From contig NZ_JACHMF010000001.1 in the NCBI RefSeq assembly GCF_014204895.1, positions 9,114,001 through 9,178,000 on the forward strand: 64,000 nucleotides of DNA, in the 5' to 3' direction. Source of the stretch: Paractinoplanes abujensis. Its GTDB lineage: Bacteria; Actinomycetota; Actinomycetes; Mycobacteriales; Micromonosporaceae. The notes beneath the pieces were generated by a model that ran no database searches, was not told the DNA's origin, and worked only from the letters and a program-made list of their open reading frames with translations. This document shows positions 54,641 to 64,000 of the stretch, one piece after another. Each line of letters starts with the position of its first letter. The first letter of the stretch is position 1. Both the position numbers and the translations under genes were made by a program.

Positions 54641-55075
54641 ATGTCGGAAGGCCCCAAGACGCAGATGCCCGCGCGCCGCAAGGCGCGCAAGCGGGCCCTC
54701 GACGTGCTTTACGAGGCCGACCTGCGCGACCTGCCGCCCCGGCAGGTGCTGGCGACCTATCTCGAGCGGATCGCCAAGCCGCACCCCGACCACCTCGACT
54801 ACGCGGTCGGCCTGGTCGAGGGCGTGGCCGAGCATCTCGACCGGATCGACGAGCTGATCGCCAGCTACGCCGAGGGCTGGACGATCGACCGCATGCCCGT
54901 GATCGACCGCAACCTGGCCCGCATCGCGGTCTACGAGTTGCTCTACGTGCCCGAGATCGACGATCCGGTCGCGATCACCGAGGCGGTCGAGCTGGCCAAG
55001 ACGATGTCGACCGACGACAGCCCGCGCTTCCTCAACGGCATCCTCGGCCGCATCGCCGAGTTCGCCACGCGCTAG
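54641..55075 (+). CDS. nusB: Transcription antitermination protein NusB
   Basis: NusB, with NusE/S10, binds the boxA RNA of rRNA operons and supports antitermination. The 144-residue all-helical protein has the N-terminal RRKARKRALDVLYEADLRD, WTIDRMPVIDRNLARIAVYE near residues 80-99, and AITEAVELAKTMSTDDSPRF with FLNGILGRIAE. The ATG follows the efp stop after one base, so it is coupled. A hairpin terminator follows, facing the convergent GNAT gene. Confidence 0.95.
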   Translation: MSEGPKTQMPARRKARKRALDVLYEADLRDLPPRQVLATYLERIAKPHPDHLDYAVGLVEGVAEHLDRIDELIASYAEGWTIDRMPVIDRNLARIAVYELLYVPEIDDPVAITEAVELAKTMSTDDSPRFLNGILGRIAEFATR

Positions 55076-55082
55076 TCGTCCC

Positions 55083-55113
55083 AGGTTCCGGTCGCCCGGC
55101 GCGACCGGAGCCT
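55083..55113. terminator. Bidirectional hairpin between nusB and GNAT genes
   Basis: A 13-bp stem (55083-55095 and 55101-55113, one G-T pair, loop CCGGC) lies between the two convergent stops, eight bases after nusB and eleven before the GNAT stop. There is no T-run. Confidence 0.75.
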
Positions 55114-55123
55114 GTCCGTCAGC

Positions 55124-55618
55124 TCATAATTCCTGGTAGTAGCGCACCAGGGGCAGCCCCGTGAAGCCGGCTTCTTCGTACGCCGCGCGGGCCGGCGCAT
55201 GACCCGGGTCGCCGCCGGTGGCGACCACAGCCAGGACGCAACCGGCGGTCCGCATGTGCGCCAGGGCGAACGCGATCAGCGTGCGGGCGATGCCGCGGCG
55301 CTGGGCGTCCGGATCGACGGCGATCATCTCAATCTCGGCGCTGTTCGGCTCGCCGGCCCCGTCACGGTGATGGACGACCGCGACGAAACCGAGCGGCTGA
55401 CCGTTCTCCACGGCGACCCATGTGGTTTCGGTCAGCTCACGGCACGTCTGCTCGACCGCGGCGGCCTGGATCCGGTGCCAGTCGGGGTAGATGCGCTCGA
55501 AGATCCGGCGGCCGAGCACCGCCTCGAACGAGGCGAACACCGGAGCCCAGGCGCGTAACGAGAATTCGACTACAGCGGGTATGTCGCTCGCGGCGAGCGG
55601 GCGGATCTCGATCGGCAT
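55124..55618 (-). CDS. GNAT-family N-acetyltransferase
   Basis: A 164-residue GCN5-related acetyltransferase. The acetyl-CoA-binding motif A is IEMIAVDPDAQRRGIARTLI near residues 95-114, preceded by the beta-4 strand (LGFVAVVHHRD), and the C-terminal motif is AYEEAGFTGLPLVRYY. The acceptor substrate cannot be deduced. A CAGGCT box lies six bases before the ATG. It is divergent from a NUDIX gene with two overlapping palindromes in the 90-base gap. Confidence 0.9.
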   Translation of the reverse strand: MPIEIRPLAASDIPAVVEFSLRAWAPVFASFEAVLGRRIFERIYPDWHRIQAAAVEQTCRELTETTWVAVENGQPLGFVAVVHHRDGAGEPNSAEIEMIAVDPDAQRRGIARTLIAFALAHMRTAGCVLAVVATGGDPGHAPARAAYEEAGFTGLPLVRYYQEL

Positions 55619-55624
55619 GCCGCC

Positions 55625-55630
55625 AGCCTG
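55625..55630 (-). promoter_or_regulatory. Candidate -10 box for the GNAT gene
   Basis: On the minus strand CAGGCT ends six bases before the ATG, with no ribosome site between. Confidence 0.4.
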
Positions 55631-55650
55631 GCAGCCGTGTCCACTCGTTT

Positions 55651-55678
55651 ACCGTTTCCGCGGGAACGGTCACGTTCC
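55651..55678. promoter_or_regulatory. Overlapping palindromes in the GNAT-NUDIX gap
   Basis: A 20-base palindrome with one mismatched pair (55651-55670) overlaps a second one, GGAACG-GTCA-CGTTCC (55663-55678). Both lie between the -10 boxes of the two divergent genes, so a dimeric regulator bound here could control both. Confidence 0.5.
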
Positions 55679-55696
55679 GGACATCGATCGGCATCG

Positions 55697-55702
55697 TAGG
55701 GT
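55697..55702 (+). promoter_or_regulatory. Candidate -10 box for the NUDIX gene
   Basis: TAGGGT ends six bases before the ATG at 55709; no ribosome site lies between. Confidence 0.5.
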
Positions 55703-55708
55703 GTGGCC

Positions 55709-56200
55709 ATGCCTCGCTACGCCCGCCGCTCGGCCCGCGTCTTGTTGATCGACTCCGAGGATCGGGTGTTGCTGCTGCGATCGGCGCTGCTTCCCGGTCC
55801 GGGGCATGTGTGGCTCACTCCGGGCGGCGGCGTGAAGTGGTGGGAGCGGCTTCGGCCGGCCGCCGCGCGCGAGCTGCGGGAGGAGGTCGGCCTCGCGGTG
55901 CGGCCGCGGGACCTGCGGCCGGTCGCGTTCACGACGGGCCATGCGGATCTCACGTTCGCCCGGGGCCTGTTCCGCGACGACTTCTTCGTGTATCGGGTCG
56001 ATCGGCACGAAGTGGACACGAGCGGTCACACGGAGCTGGAACGAAAGCACTACGCGGGATTCCGGTGGTGGTCGGCCGCGGAACTGGCCGCCACCGACGA
56101 GACCGTCTATCCGTTCCGCCTGGCCGGACTGCTCGCCGACCTCGTCGTCGGCGCGTCGCCGGCCGAGCTGGTCGAGCTGCCCTGGCACCACTTCGGCTGA
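55709..56200 (+). CDS. NUDIX hydrolase
   Basis: A 163-residue NUDIX-fold hydrolase, which would cleave a nucleoside diphosphate linked to another group. The NUDIX box is GGGVKWWERLRPAAARELRE followed by EVGL, beginning near residue 40; the GX5EX7REUXEEXGU pattern is met (E, RE, REEVGL). The product specificity is unknown. I take ATG 55709, six bases after TAGGGT; a GTG at 55703 would add two residues. It is divergent from a GNAT gene and lies upstream of a 260-base gap to bldD. Confidence 0.9.
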   Translation: MPRYARRSARVLLIDSEDRVLLLRSALLPGPGHVWLTPGGGVKWWERLRPAAARELREEVGLAVRPRDLRPVAFTTGHADLTFARGLFRDDFFVYRVDRHEVDTSGHTELERKHYAGFRWWSAAELAATDETVYPFRLAGLLADLVVGASPAELVELPWHHFG

Positions 56201-56243
56201 GCCCGGTCCCGGCGGCAAAATAGTTGACCGTACGCGGCCCCGG

Positions 56244-56312
56244 CATCACTGATCGCGCAAATTCCGGCGGCTGAGTCGATCATCGTAGTCACGTCGGCCA
56301 CGATCAGTGATG
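56244..56312. repeat. Inverted repeat of 12 bp with 45-base spacer
   Basis: CATCACTGATCG (56244-56255) and CGATCAGTGATG (56301-56312) are perfect inverted copies in the gap between the NUDIX gene and bldD. They enclose a less GC-rich 45-base segment. This could be a pair of protein-binding sites, a small RNA hairpin or the relic of a small mobile element. Confidence 0.75.
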
Positions 56313-56349
56313 TCGATCGTCGCACGGAACGACACGGCCGGGAAAACGA

Positions 56350-56376
56350 AAAAGCCCGCGACGGCCGCGGGCTTTT
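56350..56376. terminator. Bidirectional terminator downstream of bldD
   Basis: AAAAGCCCGCG (56350-56360) and CGCGGGCTTTT (56366-56376) form an 11-bp stem with loop ACGGC, with T-runs on either strand. On the minus strand it lies about 86 bases after the bldD stop; on the plus strand it can end transcripts from the NUDIX side. Confidence 0.88.
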
Positions 56377-56461
56377 CGGACTCGGGACGCGTGCCGATGG
56401 TGGATTCGGCGCGGTCGAGGATGGGGGATTGTGACCGGTTGGGGGCCGGTGGTGGAGCGGA

Positions 56462-56950
56462 CTAGCTGGCGAAGAAGGCCCGGGGGTCGGCCACGAGAAC
56501 GCCCTGCTCGGTCAGGCGCTCGATCAGGCCCGACGGCGAGATGTCGTACACGATGGCCAGCGCCCGCAGGTCGTCGGCGCGGATGGAGAGGACGCGGCCG
56601 TTGTAGTCGCCGCGCTGCTGCTGAATGGCGCGGGCGTAACGGGCGACGTAGGCGAGGTCCTCGCCGGTGGTGTCGTAGAGCTTCTCGAGGTCGAGCACGA
56701 TCTTGTTGGTGGCCTCGAGCCGGACGCCGCTGCCGTCGGGCAGCAGCTCCGAGACGGGCACCCGGTAGAAGTCGGCCAGCTCGGCGAGGCGCGAGACGGT
56801 GACGGCACGGTCGCCGCGCTCGTACGAGCCCACCACGACGGCCTTCCACCGGCCGTTGGACTTCTCTTCCACACCCTGCAGGGACAGGCCCTGCTGCTGC
56901 CGGATGGAGCGCAGGCGCGCACCCAGCGACTTGGCGTACTCAGACGGCAT
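56462..56950 (-). CDS. bldD: Developmental master regulator BldD
   Basis: BldD represses sporulation genes during vegetative growth in filamentous actinomycetes when dimerised by tetrameric cyclic di-GMP. The 162-residue protein has an N-terminal XRE-type helix-turn-helix ([40 protein letters not shown]) and a C-terminal effector domain with the c-di-GMP motif RGD-x8-RxxD at residues 113-127 ([15 protein letters not shown]). All motif residues are kept. The ATG at 56950 has GGGAG eight bases upstream. Its position divergent from pyrR is conserved in Streptomyces and relatives. Confidence 0.96.
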   Translation of the reverse strand: MPSEYAKSLGARLRSIRQQQGLSLQGVEEKSNGRWKAVVVGSYERGDRAVTVSRLAELADFYRVPVSELLPDGSGVRLEATNKIVLDLEKLYDTTGEDLAYVARYARAIQQQRGDYNGRVLSIRADDLRALAIVYDISPSGLIERLTEQGVLVADPRAFFAS

Positions 56951-57171
56951 TCGGAACACTCCCACTGTGCTGGCCCCGAGGGTTCCCCTCGGCGATCGCT
57001 ACGCAGCGTGACGGTACGGAGTTTGCGACCCCTGGTCAAGTGTCGGTTACCTATGAGTCGCGTTCACCCGGGGCGAAGTGTCCGATTCGCCGGGCGTGTT
57101 CTCGGGTCAGCCACGTCACCATGGTCATCACCGCGACCACTGGTAACGTAGCGTCAGCCATAGGGGCGGCC

Positions 57172-57231
57172 CCTCACGGGTTGCCCCGAAGACATCCTTT
57201 AACGACCCGTCCCGTGAGGCGGGGAAGGAGG
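57172..57231 (+). promoter_or_regulatory. pyrR leader with PyrR-binding-like hairpin and alternative pairing
   Basis: Just before pyrR the sequence GTCCCGTGAGGCGGGG (57209-57224) forms a stem CCCG/CGGG with a UGAGG loop, like the PyrR-binding element of actinobacterial pyr leaders, and its 3' side abuts the ribosome site GGAAGGAGG (57223-57231). An upstream copy CCTCACGGG (57172-57180) is exactly complementary to CCCGTGAGG (57211-57219), so two exclusive structures exist. Bound PyrR would stabilise the hairpin at the ribosome site and lower translation when UMP is high. Confidence 0.7.
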
Positions 57232-57237
57232 TCCGCC

Positions 57238-57798
57238 GTGGCATCGCCACGCGCCGACGCGCCCAGCAAGATCATTTTGAGTGCGTCCGACCTGCAACGG
57301 GTTGTCGATCGCATTGCTCATCAGATTCTCGAGAAGACCTCCGGCGCCACCGGCACCGTGCTTCTCGGCATCCCCACCCGCGGAGTGCCGCTGGCCCGCC
57401 GGCTGGCCGCCCGCATCCACGCCTTCGAGGGCATCGACGTCCCGGTCGGCTCGCTCGACATCACTCTCTACCGCGACGACCTGCGGTTGCAGGCCACCCG
57501 CGCGCTCGGCAAGACCGAGCTGCCCGGCGGGGGGATCGACGGGCGGCGCGTGGTCCTCGTCGACGACGTGCTCTTCTCCGGCCGTACGGTCCGGGCCGCG
57601 CTCGACGCCCTGAAGGACGAGGGCCGGCCGAGCTCGGTGCAGCTCGCGGTGCTGGTCGACCGCGGTCACCGGGAGCTGCCGATCCGCGCCGACTACGTGG
57701 GCAAGAACATTCCGACCTCGCTGGTCGAGAGCGTCCGGGTCTCGCTGACCGAGACCGACGGCCTCGACGAGGTCAAGCTGACCGGGGGTGACAAGTGA
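57238..57798 (+). CDS. pyrR: Pyrimidine operon regulator PyrR (uracil phosphoribosyltransferase fold)
   Basis: RNA-binding regulator of the pyr operon that senses UMP/UTP and PRPP and usually has weak uracil phosphoribosyltransferase activity. The 186-residue protein has [17 protein letters not shown], the PRPP motif [20 protein letters not shown] near residues 101-120, and [15 protein letters not shown]. The GTG at 57238 has GGAAGGAGG six bases upstream. It overlaps pyrB by four bases and begins the operon pyrR-pyrB-pyrC-carA-carB. Confidence 0.95.
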   Translation: MASPRADAPSKIILSASDLQRVVDRIAHQILEKTSGATGTVLLGIPTRGVPLARRLAARIHAFEGIDVPVGSLDITLYRDDLRLQATRALGKTELPGGGIDGRRVVLVDDVLFSGRTVRAALDALKDEGRPSSVQLAVLVDRGHRELPIRADYVGKNIPTSLVESVRVSLTETDGLDEVKLTGGDK

Positions 57799-58718
57799 TC
57801 AAGCATCTGCGCTCGGCCGCCGACCTCGACGCGGCCACCGCGACCCTGATCCTGGACACCGCGGGCGAGATGGCCGCGCTGGCCGGCCGCGAGGTCAAGA
57901 AGCTGCCGACGCTGCGCGGCCGTACGGTGGTCAACCTGTTCTACGAGGACTCGACCCGCACGCGCATCTCGTTCGAGGCGGCCGCCAAGCGGCTCTCGGC
58001 CGACGTCATCAACTTCTCGGCCAAGGGCTCCAGCGTGTCGAAGGGCGAGAGCCTCAAGGACACCGCGCTGACCCTGCAGGCCATGGGGGCCGACGCGGTC
58101 GTGATCCGGCACCCCGCCTCGGGCGCGCCGCACCGGCTGGCCGCGTGGGTCGACGGGTCGGTGGTCAACGCGGGGGACGGCACCCACGAGCACCCGACGC
58201 AGGCGCTGCTCGACGCGTACACGATGCGGTCGCGCCTGGGCCGCCTCGACGGTCTGCGCGTCGCCATCGTGGGTGACGTGCTTCACAGCCGGGTCGCCCG
58301 CTCCAACGTGCTGCTGCTGACGACCCTGGGCGCCGAGGTGACCCTGGTCGGGCCGCCGACACTCATTCCGGTGGACATCGCGGCCGCCCTGTCGCCGGCC
58401 ACCAAAGTGTCGTACGACCTCGATAGCGTCCTGCCCGACATGGACGTTGTGATGATGCTGCGGGTGCAGACCGAGCGCATGCAGGACTCGTACTTCCCCT
58501 CGGCCCGGGAGTACAGCCGCCGCTACGGTCTCGACCTCGCGCGCATGCGCAAGCTGCCGGAGCACGCGATCGTGATGCACCCCGGCCCGATGAACCGCGG
58601 CATGGAGATCACGCCCGAGGTGGCGGACTCGTCGCGATCCACGATCGTCGAACAGGTCGCCAACGGGGTCAGCGCCCGGATGGCCGTTCTCTACCTGCTG
58701 CTTGGGGGCAAGGCATGA
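57795..58718 (+). CDS. pyrB: Aspartate carbamoyltransferase, catalytic subunit
   Basis: Joins carbamoyl phosphate and aspartate to carbamoyl aspartate. The 307-residue protein has the carbamoyl-phosphate motif [19 protein letters not shown] near residues 49-67, the [14 protein letters not shown] middle motif, [13 protein letters not shown] near 127-139, and [11 protein letters not shown] near the end. The start is GTG overlapping the pyrR stop. No pyrI regulatory subunit is present, as is normal for actinobacteria. Confidence 0.97.
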   Translation: MIKHLRSAADLDAATATLILDTAGEMAALAGREVKKLPTLRGRTVVNLFYEDSTRTRISFEAAAKRLSADVINFSAKGSSVSKGESLKDTALTLQAMGADAVVIRHPASGAPHRLAAWVDGSVVNAGDGTHEHPTQALLDAYTMRSRLGRLDGLRVAIVGDVLHSRVARSNVLLLTTLGAEVTLVGPPTLIPVDIAAALSPATKVSYDLDSVLPDMDVVMMLRVQTERMQDSYFPSAREYSRRYGLDLARMRKLPEHAIVMHPGPMNRGMEITPEVADSSRSTIVEQVANGVSARMAVLYLLLGGKA

Positions 58719-59980
58719 CCTCTTATCTGCTTCGTGGGGTGTCGGTGCTGGGCGCCGACCCGGCCGACCTGCTCATCCGCGACGGCGTTGTTTCCTCCGG
58801 GGCCGCCGGGGACGCCGAGGTCATCGACGCGGCCGGGCTCGTCGCGCTGCCGGGCCTGGTCGACCTGCACACCCATCTGCGCGAACCCGGCCGGGAAGAC
58901 GCCGAGACGGTCGAGACGGGCTCCCGCTCGGCCGCGCTGGGTGGTTACACGGCGGTCTTCGCGATGGCCAACACCTCGCCGGTGGCCGACACGGCCGGCG
59001 TGGTCGAGCAGGTCTGGCGCCTGGGCAAGGAGGCCGGCCTGGTCGACGTGCAGCCGATCGGCGCGGTCACTGTCGGGCTGGCCGGTCGCCAGCTGGCCGA
59101 GCTGGGCGCGATGGCAAGCTCCGCGGCCAACGTCCGGATCTTCTCGGACGACGGGCACTGCGTGGCCGACCCGCGGCTGATGCGCCGCGCGCTCGAATAC
59201 GTGAAGGCGTTCGACGGCATCATCGCCCAGCACGCCGAGGAGCCGCGGCTCACCGAGGGCGCCCAGATGCACGAGGGCGAGGTCAGCACCCGGCTCGGGC
59301 TCACCGGCTGGCCGGCCGTCGCGGAAGAGGCGATTATCGCGCGCGACGTGCTGCTGGCCGAGCACGTGGGCAGCCGCCTGCACGTCTGCCACGTCTCCAC
59401 GGCCGGTTCGGTCGAGGTGCTGCGCCAGGCCAAGGCCCGCGGGGTGCGGGTGACGGCCGAGGTCACGCCGCACCACCTGCTGCTGACCGACGAGCTGGCC
59501 GCGTCCTACGATCCGGTCTACAAGGTCAACCCCCCGTTGCGTACGGCCTCCGACGTCGAAGCCCTGCGGGCCGCGCTGATCGAGGGCGTGATCGACATCG
59601 TCGCCACGGATCACGCGCCGCACGCGACGGAGGACAAGGAGTGCGAATGGGCGTACGCGCGGCCGGGCATGGTCGGTCTGGAGACCGCGCTGCCCGTGGT
59701 GCTCTCCGTGCTGGGTGACCGCTGGGATCTGATCGCCGAGCGCATGTCCCGGACGCCCGCGCGCATCGCGGGCCTGACCGGCCACGGCACCGACCTCAGC
59801 GTCGGGCAGCCGGCCAACCTCACGCTGGTGGATCCGTCCGCCCGGCGGGTCGTCGACCCGTCCGAGCTGGCGAGCAAGAGCCGCAACACACCGTACGCGG
59901 GCACCACCCTGCCGGGTCGCATCGTCGCGACCTTCCTCCGGGGAGAGCCGACGGTCCTGGACGGGAAGGCTGTTAAGTAG
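58715..59980 (+). CDS. pyrC: Dihydroorotase
   Basis: Zinc amidohydrolase that cyclises carbamoyl aspartate to dihydroorotate. The 421-residue class I protein has the metal HxH in [16 protein letters not shown] near residue 53, [24 protein letters not shown], and the catalytic Asp in [15 protein letters not shown] near 305. The ATG overlaps the pyrB stop (ATGA). The overall order and tight spacing show it is part of the pyr operon. Confidence 0.96.
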   Translation: MTSYLLRGVSVLGADPADLLIRDGVVSSGAAGDAEVIDAAGLVALPGLVDLHTHLREPGREDAETVETGSRSAALGGYTAVFAMANTSPVADTAGVVEQVWRLGKEAGLVDVQPIGAVTVGLAGRQLAELGAMASSAANVRIFSDDGHCVADPRLMRRALEYVKAFDGIIAQHAEEPRLTEGAQMHEGEVSTRLGLTGWPAVAEEAIIARDVLLAEHVGSRLHVCHVSTAGSVEVLRQAKARGVRVTAEVTPHHLLLTDELAASYDPVYKVNPPLRTASDVEALRAALIEGVIDIVATDHAPHATEDKECEWAYARPGMVGLETALPVVLSVLGDRWDLIAERMSRTPARIAGLTGHGTDLSVGQPANLTLVDPSARRVVDPSELASKSRNTPYAGTTLPGRIVATFLRGEPTVLDGKAVK

Positions 59981-61087
59981 ATGTCAAAAGCGCTTTTGGT
60001 TCTCGAGGACGGACGCACCTTCATCGGCGACGCCTACGGCGCCACCGGGGAGACGTTCGGCGAGGCCGTGTTCACCACCGGCATGACCGGTTATCAGGAG
60101 ACACTGACCGACCCGTCGTATCACCGGCAGGTCGTCGTGCAGACGGCGCCGCAGATCGGCAACACCGGGGTCAACACCGAGGACGACGAGTCCTCGCGCA
60201 TCTGGGTGGCGGGCTACGTCGTACGGGACCCGGCTCGCCGGCCCTCGAACTGGCGCTCGACCGGCGACCTGGGGGAGCGGCTCGCGGCCGAGGGTGTGGT
60301 CGGGATCAGTGGGATCGACACCCGGGCGCTGACGCGTCATCTCCGCTCGCGGGGTGCGATGCGGGTGGGCATCTCATCGGTGGACCTGGACCCGCAGTCG
60401 CTGTTGTCGCGCGTGCAGGCGGCGCCGGAGATGGTCGGCGCGGACCTGTCGGCCGAGGTGACGACGTCCTCGCCGTATCGAGTCGACGCCGTCGGCGAAC
60501 ACCGCTACACCGTGGCCGCGCTCGACCTCGGGATCAAGCGGAACGTCTCGCGGCGGCTGGCCGAGCGCGGGGTGACGACGCACGTCTTCCCGGCGTCGGC
60601 GTCGATCGACGAGCTGCTCGCGGTCTCGCCCGACGCGGTCTTCTTCTCACCCGGCCCCGGCGACCCGGCGACCGCCGACGGCCCGGTCGCGCTGGCCCAA
60701 GAGGTCATGCGCCGGCAGAAGCCGCTGTTCGGCATCTGCTTCGGCAGCCAGATCCTGGGCCGCGCGCTCGGCTTCGGCACCTACAAGCTGGGCTACGGCC
60801 ACCGTGGCATCAACCAGCCGGTGCTCGACAAGACCACCGGCAAGGTCGAGGTGACCAGCCACAACCACGGGTTCGCGGTCGACGCGCCGCTCAACACCGT
60901 GATCGACACCGAGTTCGGCGGGGTCGAGGTCTCGCACGTCTGCCTCAACGACAACGTGGTCGAGGGCCTGCGCGGGCTCGAGGTGCCCGCGTTCACCGTC
61001 CAGTACCACCCCGAGGCCGCGGCGGGCCCGCACGACGCCGACTACCTCTTCGACAGGTTCGTCGAGCTCGTGGAACGGAAGGCCTGA
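59981..61087 (+). CDS. carA: Carbamoyl-phosphate synthase small subunit
   Basis: Glutamine amidotransferase subunit that supplies ammonia to CarB. The 368-residue protein has the N-terminal CPSase domain ([32 protein letters not shown]) and a class I glutaminase domain with the catalytic Cys in [20 protein letters not shown] near residue 248, and His/Glu in [13 protein letters not shown] near 347. The ATG follows the pyrC stop with no gap. It is two bases from carB. Confidence 0.97.
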   Translation: MSKALLVLEDGRTFIGDAYGATGETFGEAVFTTGMTGYQETLTDPSYHRQVVVQTAPQIGNTGVNTEDDESSRIWVAGYVVRDPARRPSNWRSTGDLGERLAAEGVVGISGIDTRALTRHLRSRGAMRVGISSVDLDPQSLLSRVQAAPEMVGADLSAEVTTSSPYRVDAVGEHRYTVAALDLGIKRNVSRRLAERGVTTHVFPASASIDELLAVSPDAVFFSPGPGDPATADGPVALAQEVMRRQKPLFGICFGSQILGRALGFGTYKLGYGHRGINQPVLDKTTGKVEVTSHNHGFAVDAPLNTVIDTEFGGVEVSHVCLNDNVVEGLRGLEVPAFTVQYHPEAAAGPHDADYLFDRFVELVERKA

Positions 61088-61089
61088 TC

Positions 61090-64000
<2,911 letters not shown>

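Noticed and set aside
56951-57060. BldD-binding box for autoregulation upstream of bldD
   Set aside because: Autoregulation is known in Streptomyces, but I could not find a convincing symmetric GTNAC-type box here by eye.

Overview
The window is a 64 kb piece of a very GC-rich actinobacterial chromosome, with pervasive third-position G/C and many GTG and TTG starts. The set secD-secF-apt-relA, a BldD regulator next to pyrR-pyrB-pyrC-carA-carB, a FliA/WhiG-type sigma factor, cyanophycin synthetase and several small membrane proteins of a type I associate with Micromonosporaceae suggest Actinoplanes or a close relative. That placement rests on gene content and recall, not on a search. I see no tRNA or rRNA gene, insertion sequence, prophage or CRISPR array.

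Layout. 1-8168: secD (5' end cut by the window), secF, apt and relA on the plus strand, then two membrane-anchored cyclophilin-like proteins on the minus strand and an MBL-fold hydrolase. 8194-16071: hisS, acyl-ACP desaturase, a divergent thioesterase/HxlR pair, an MFS exporter and cyanophycin synthetase. 16072-20315: a long leader, a receptor-like Ser/Thr kinase with a CBM2-like outer domain, an 84-residue protein and a sigma-28-type factor. 20312-30702: a nitrogen-related block. It holds urease (ureABCFGD, minus strand, no ureE), RidA, an amidohydrolase, and divergently a GH20 hexosaminidase, a hemerythrin-like protein, a D-threonine-aldolase/D-serine-dehydratase-like enzyme and a ComB-like phosphatase. 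30713-37655: an aldo/keto reductase divergent from a MocR regulator, a membrane protein, aspS, an RmlD-like reductase, a GyrI-like protein and a two-helix membrane protein. 37874-50048: rarA, overlapping a 1322-residue low-complexity membrane protein, then DUF948 and small membrane proteins, alaS, ruvX, mltG, a secreted protein and aroE. 50084-55075: aroC-aroK and aroB-aroQ-efp-nusB, split by an opposite-strand gene with a ribbon-helix-helix segment joined to Clp_N repeats. 55124-64000: a GNAT/NUDIX divergent pair, bldD, and the pyrimidine operon pyrR-pyrB-pyrC-carA-carB (carB cut by the window end).

Much of the content is housekeeping: protein export, stringent response, three aminoacyl-tRNA synthetases, the shikimate pathway and de novo pyrimidine synthesis. 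The parts that stand out are the giant repeat protein translationally coupled to rarA, the kinase with a carbohydrate-binding-like sensor, the RHH-Clp_N gene with a three-half-site candidate operator inserted in the aro cluster, the His-rich UreG in a urease cluster without ureE, a possible D-amino-acid and amino-sugar scavenging module, a pyrR leader with two mutually exclusive pairings, and about a dozen genes whose start codon sits 6-8 nt after a TANNNT-like box, which suggests leaderless transcription.
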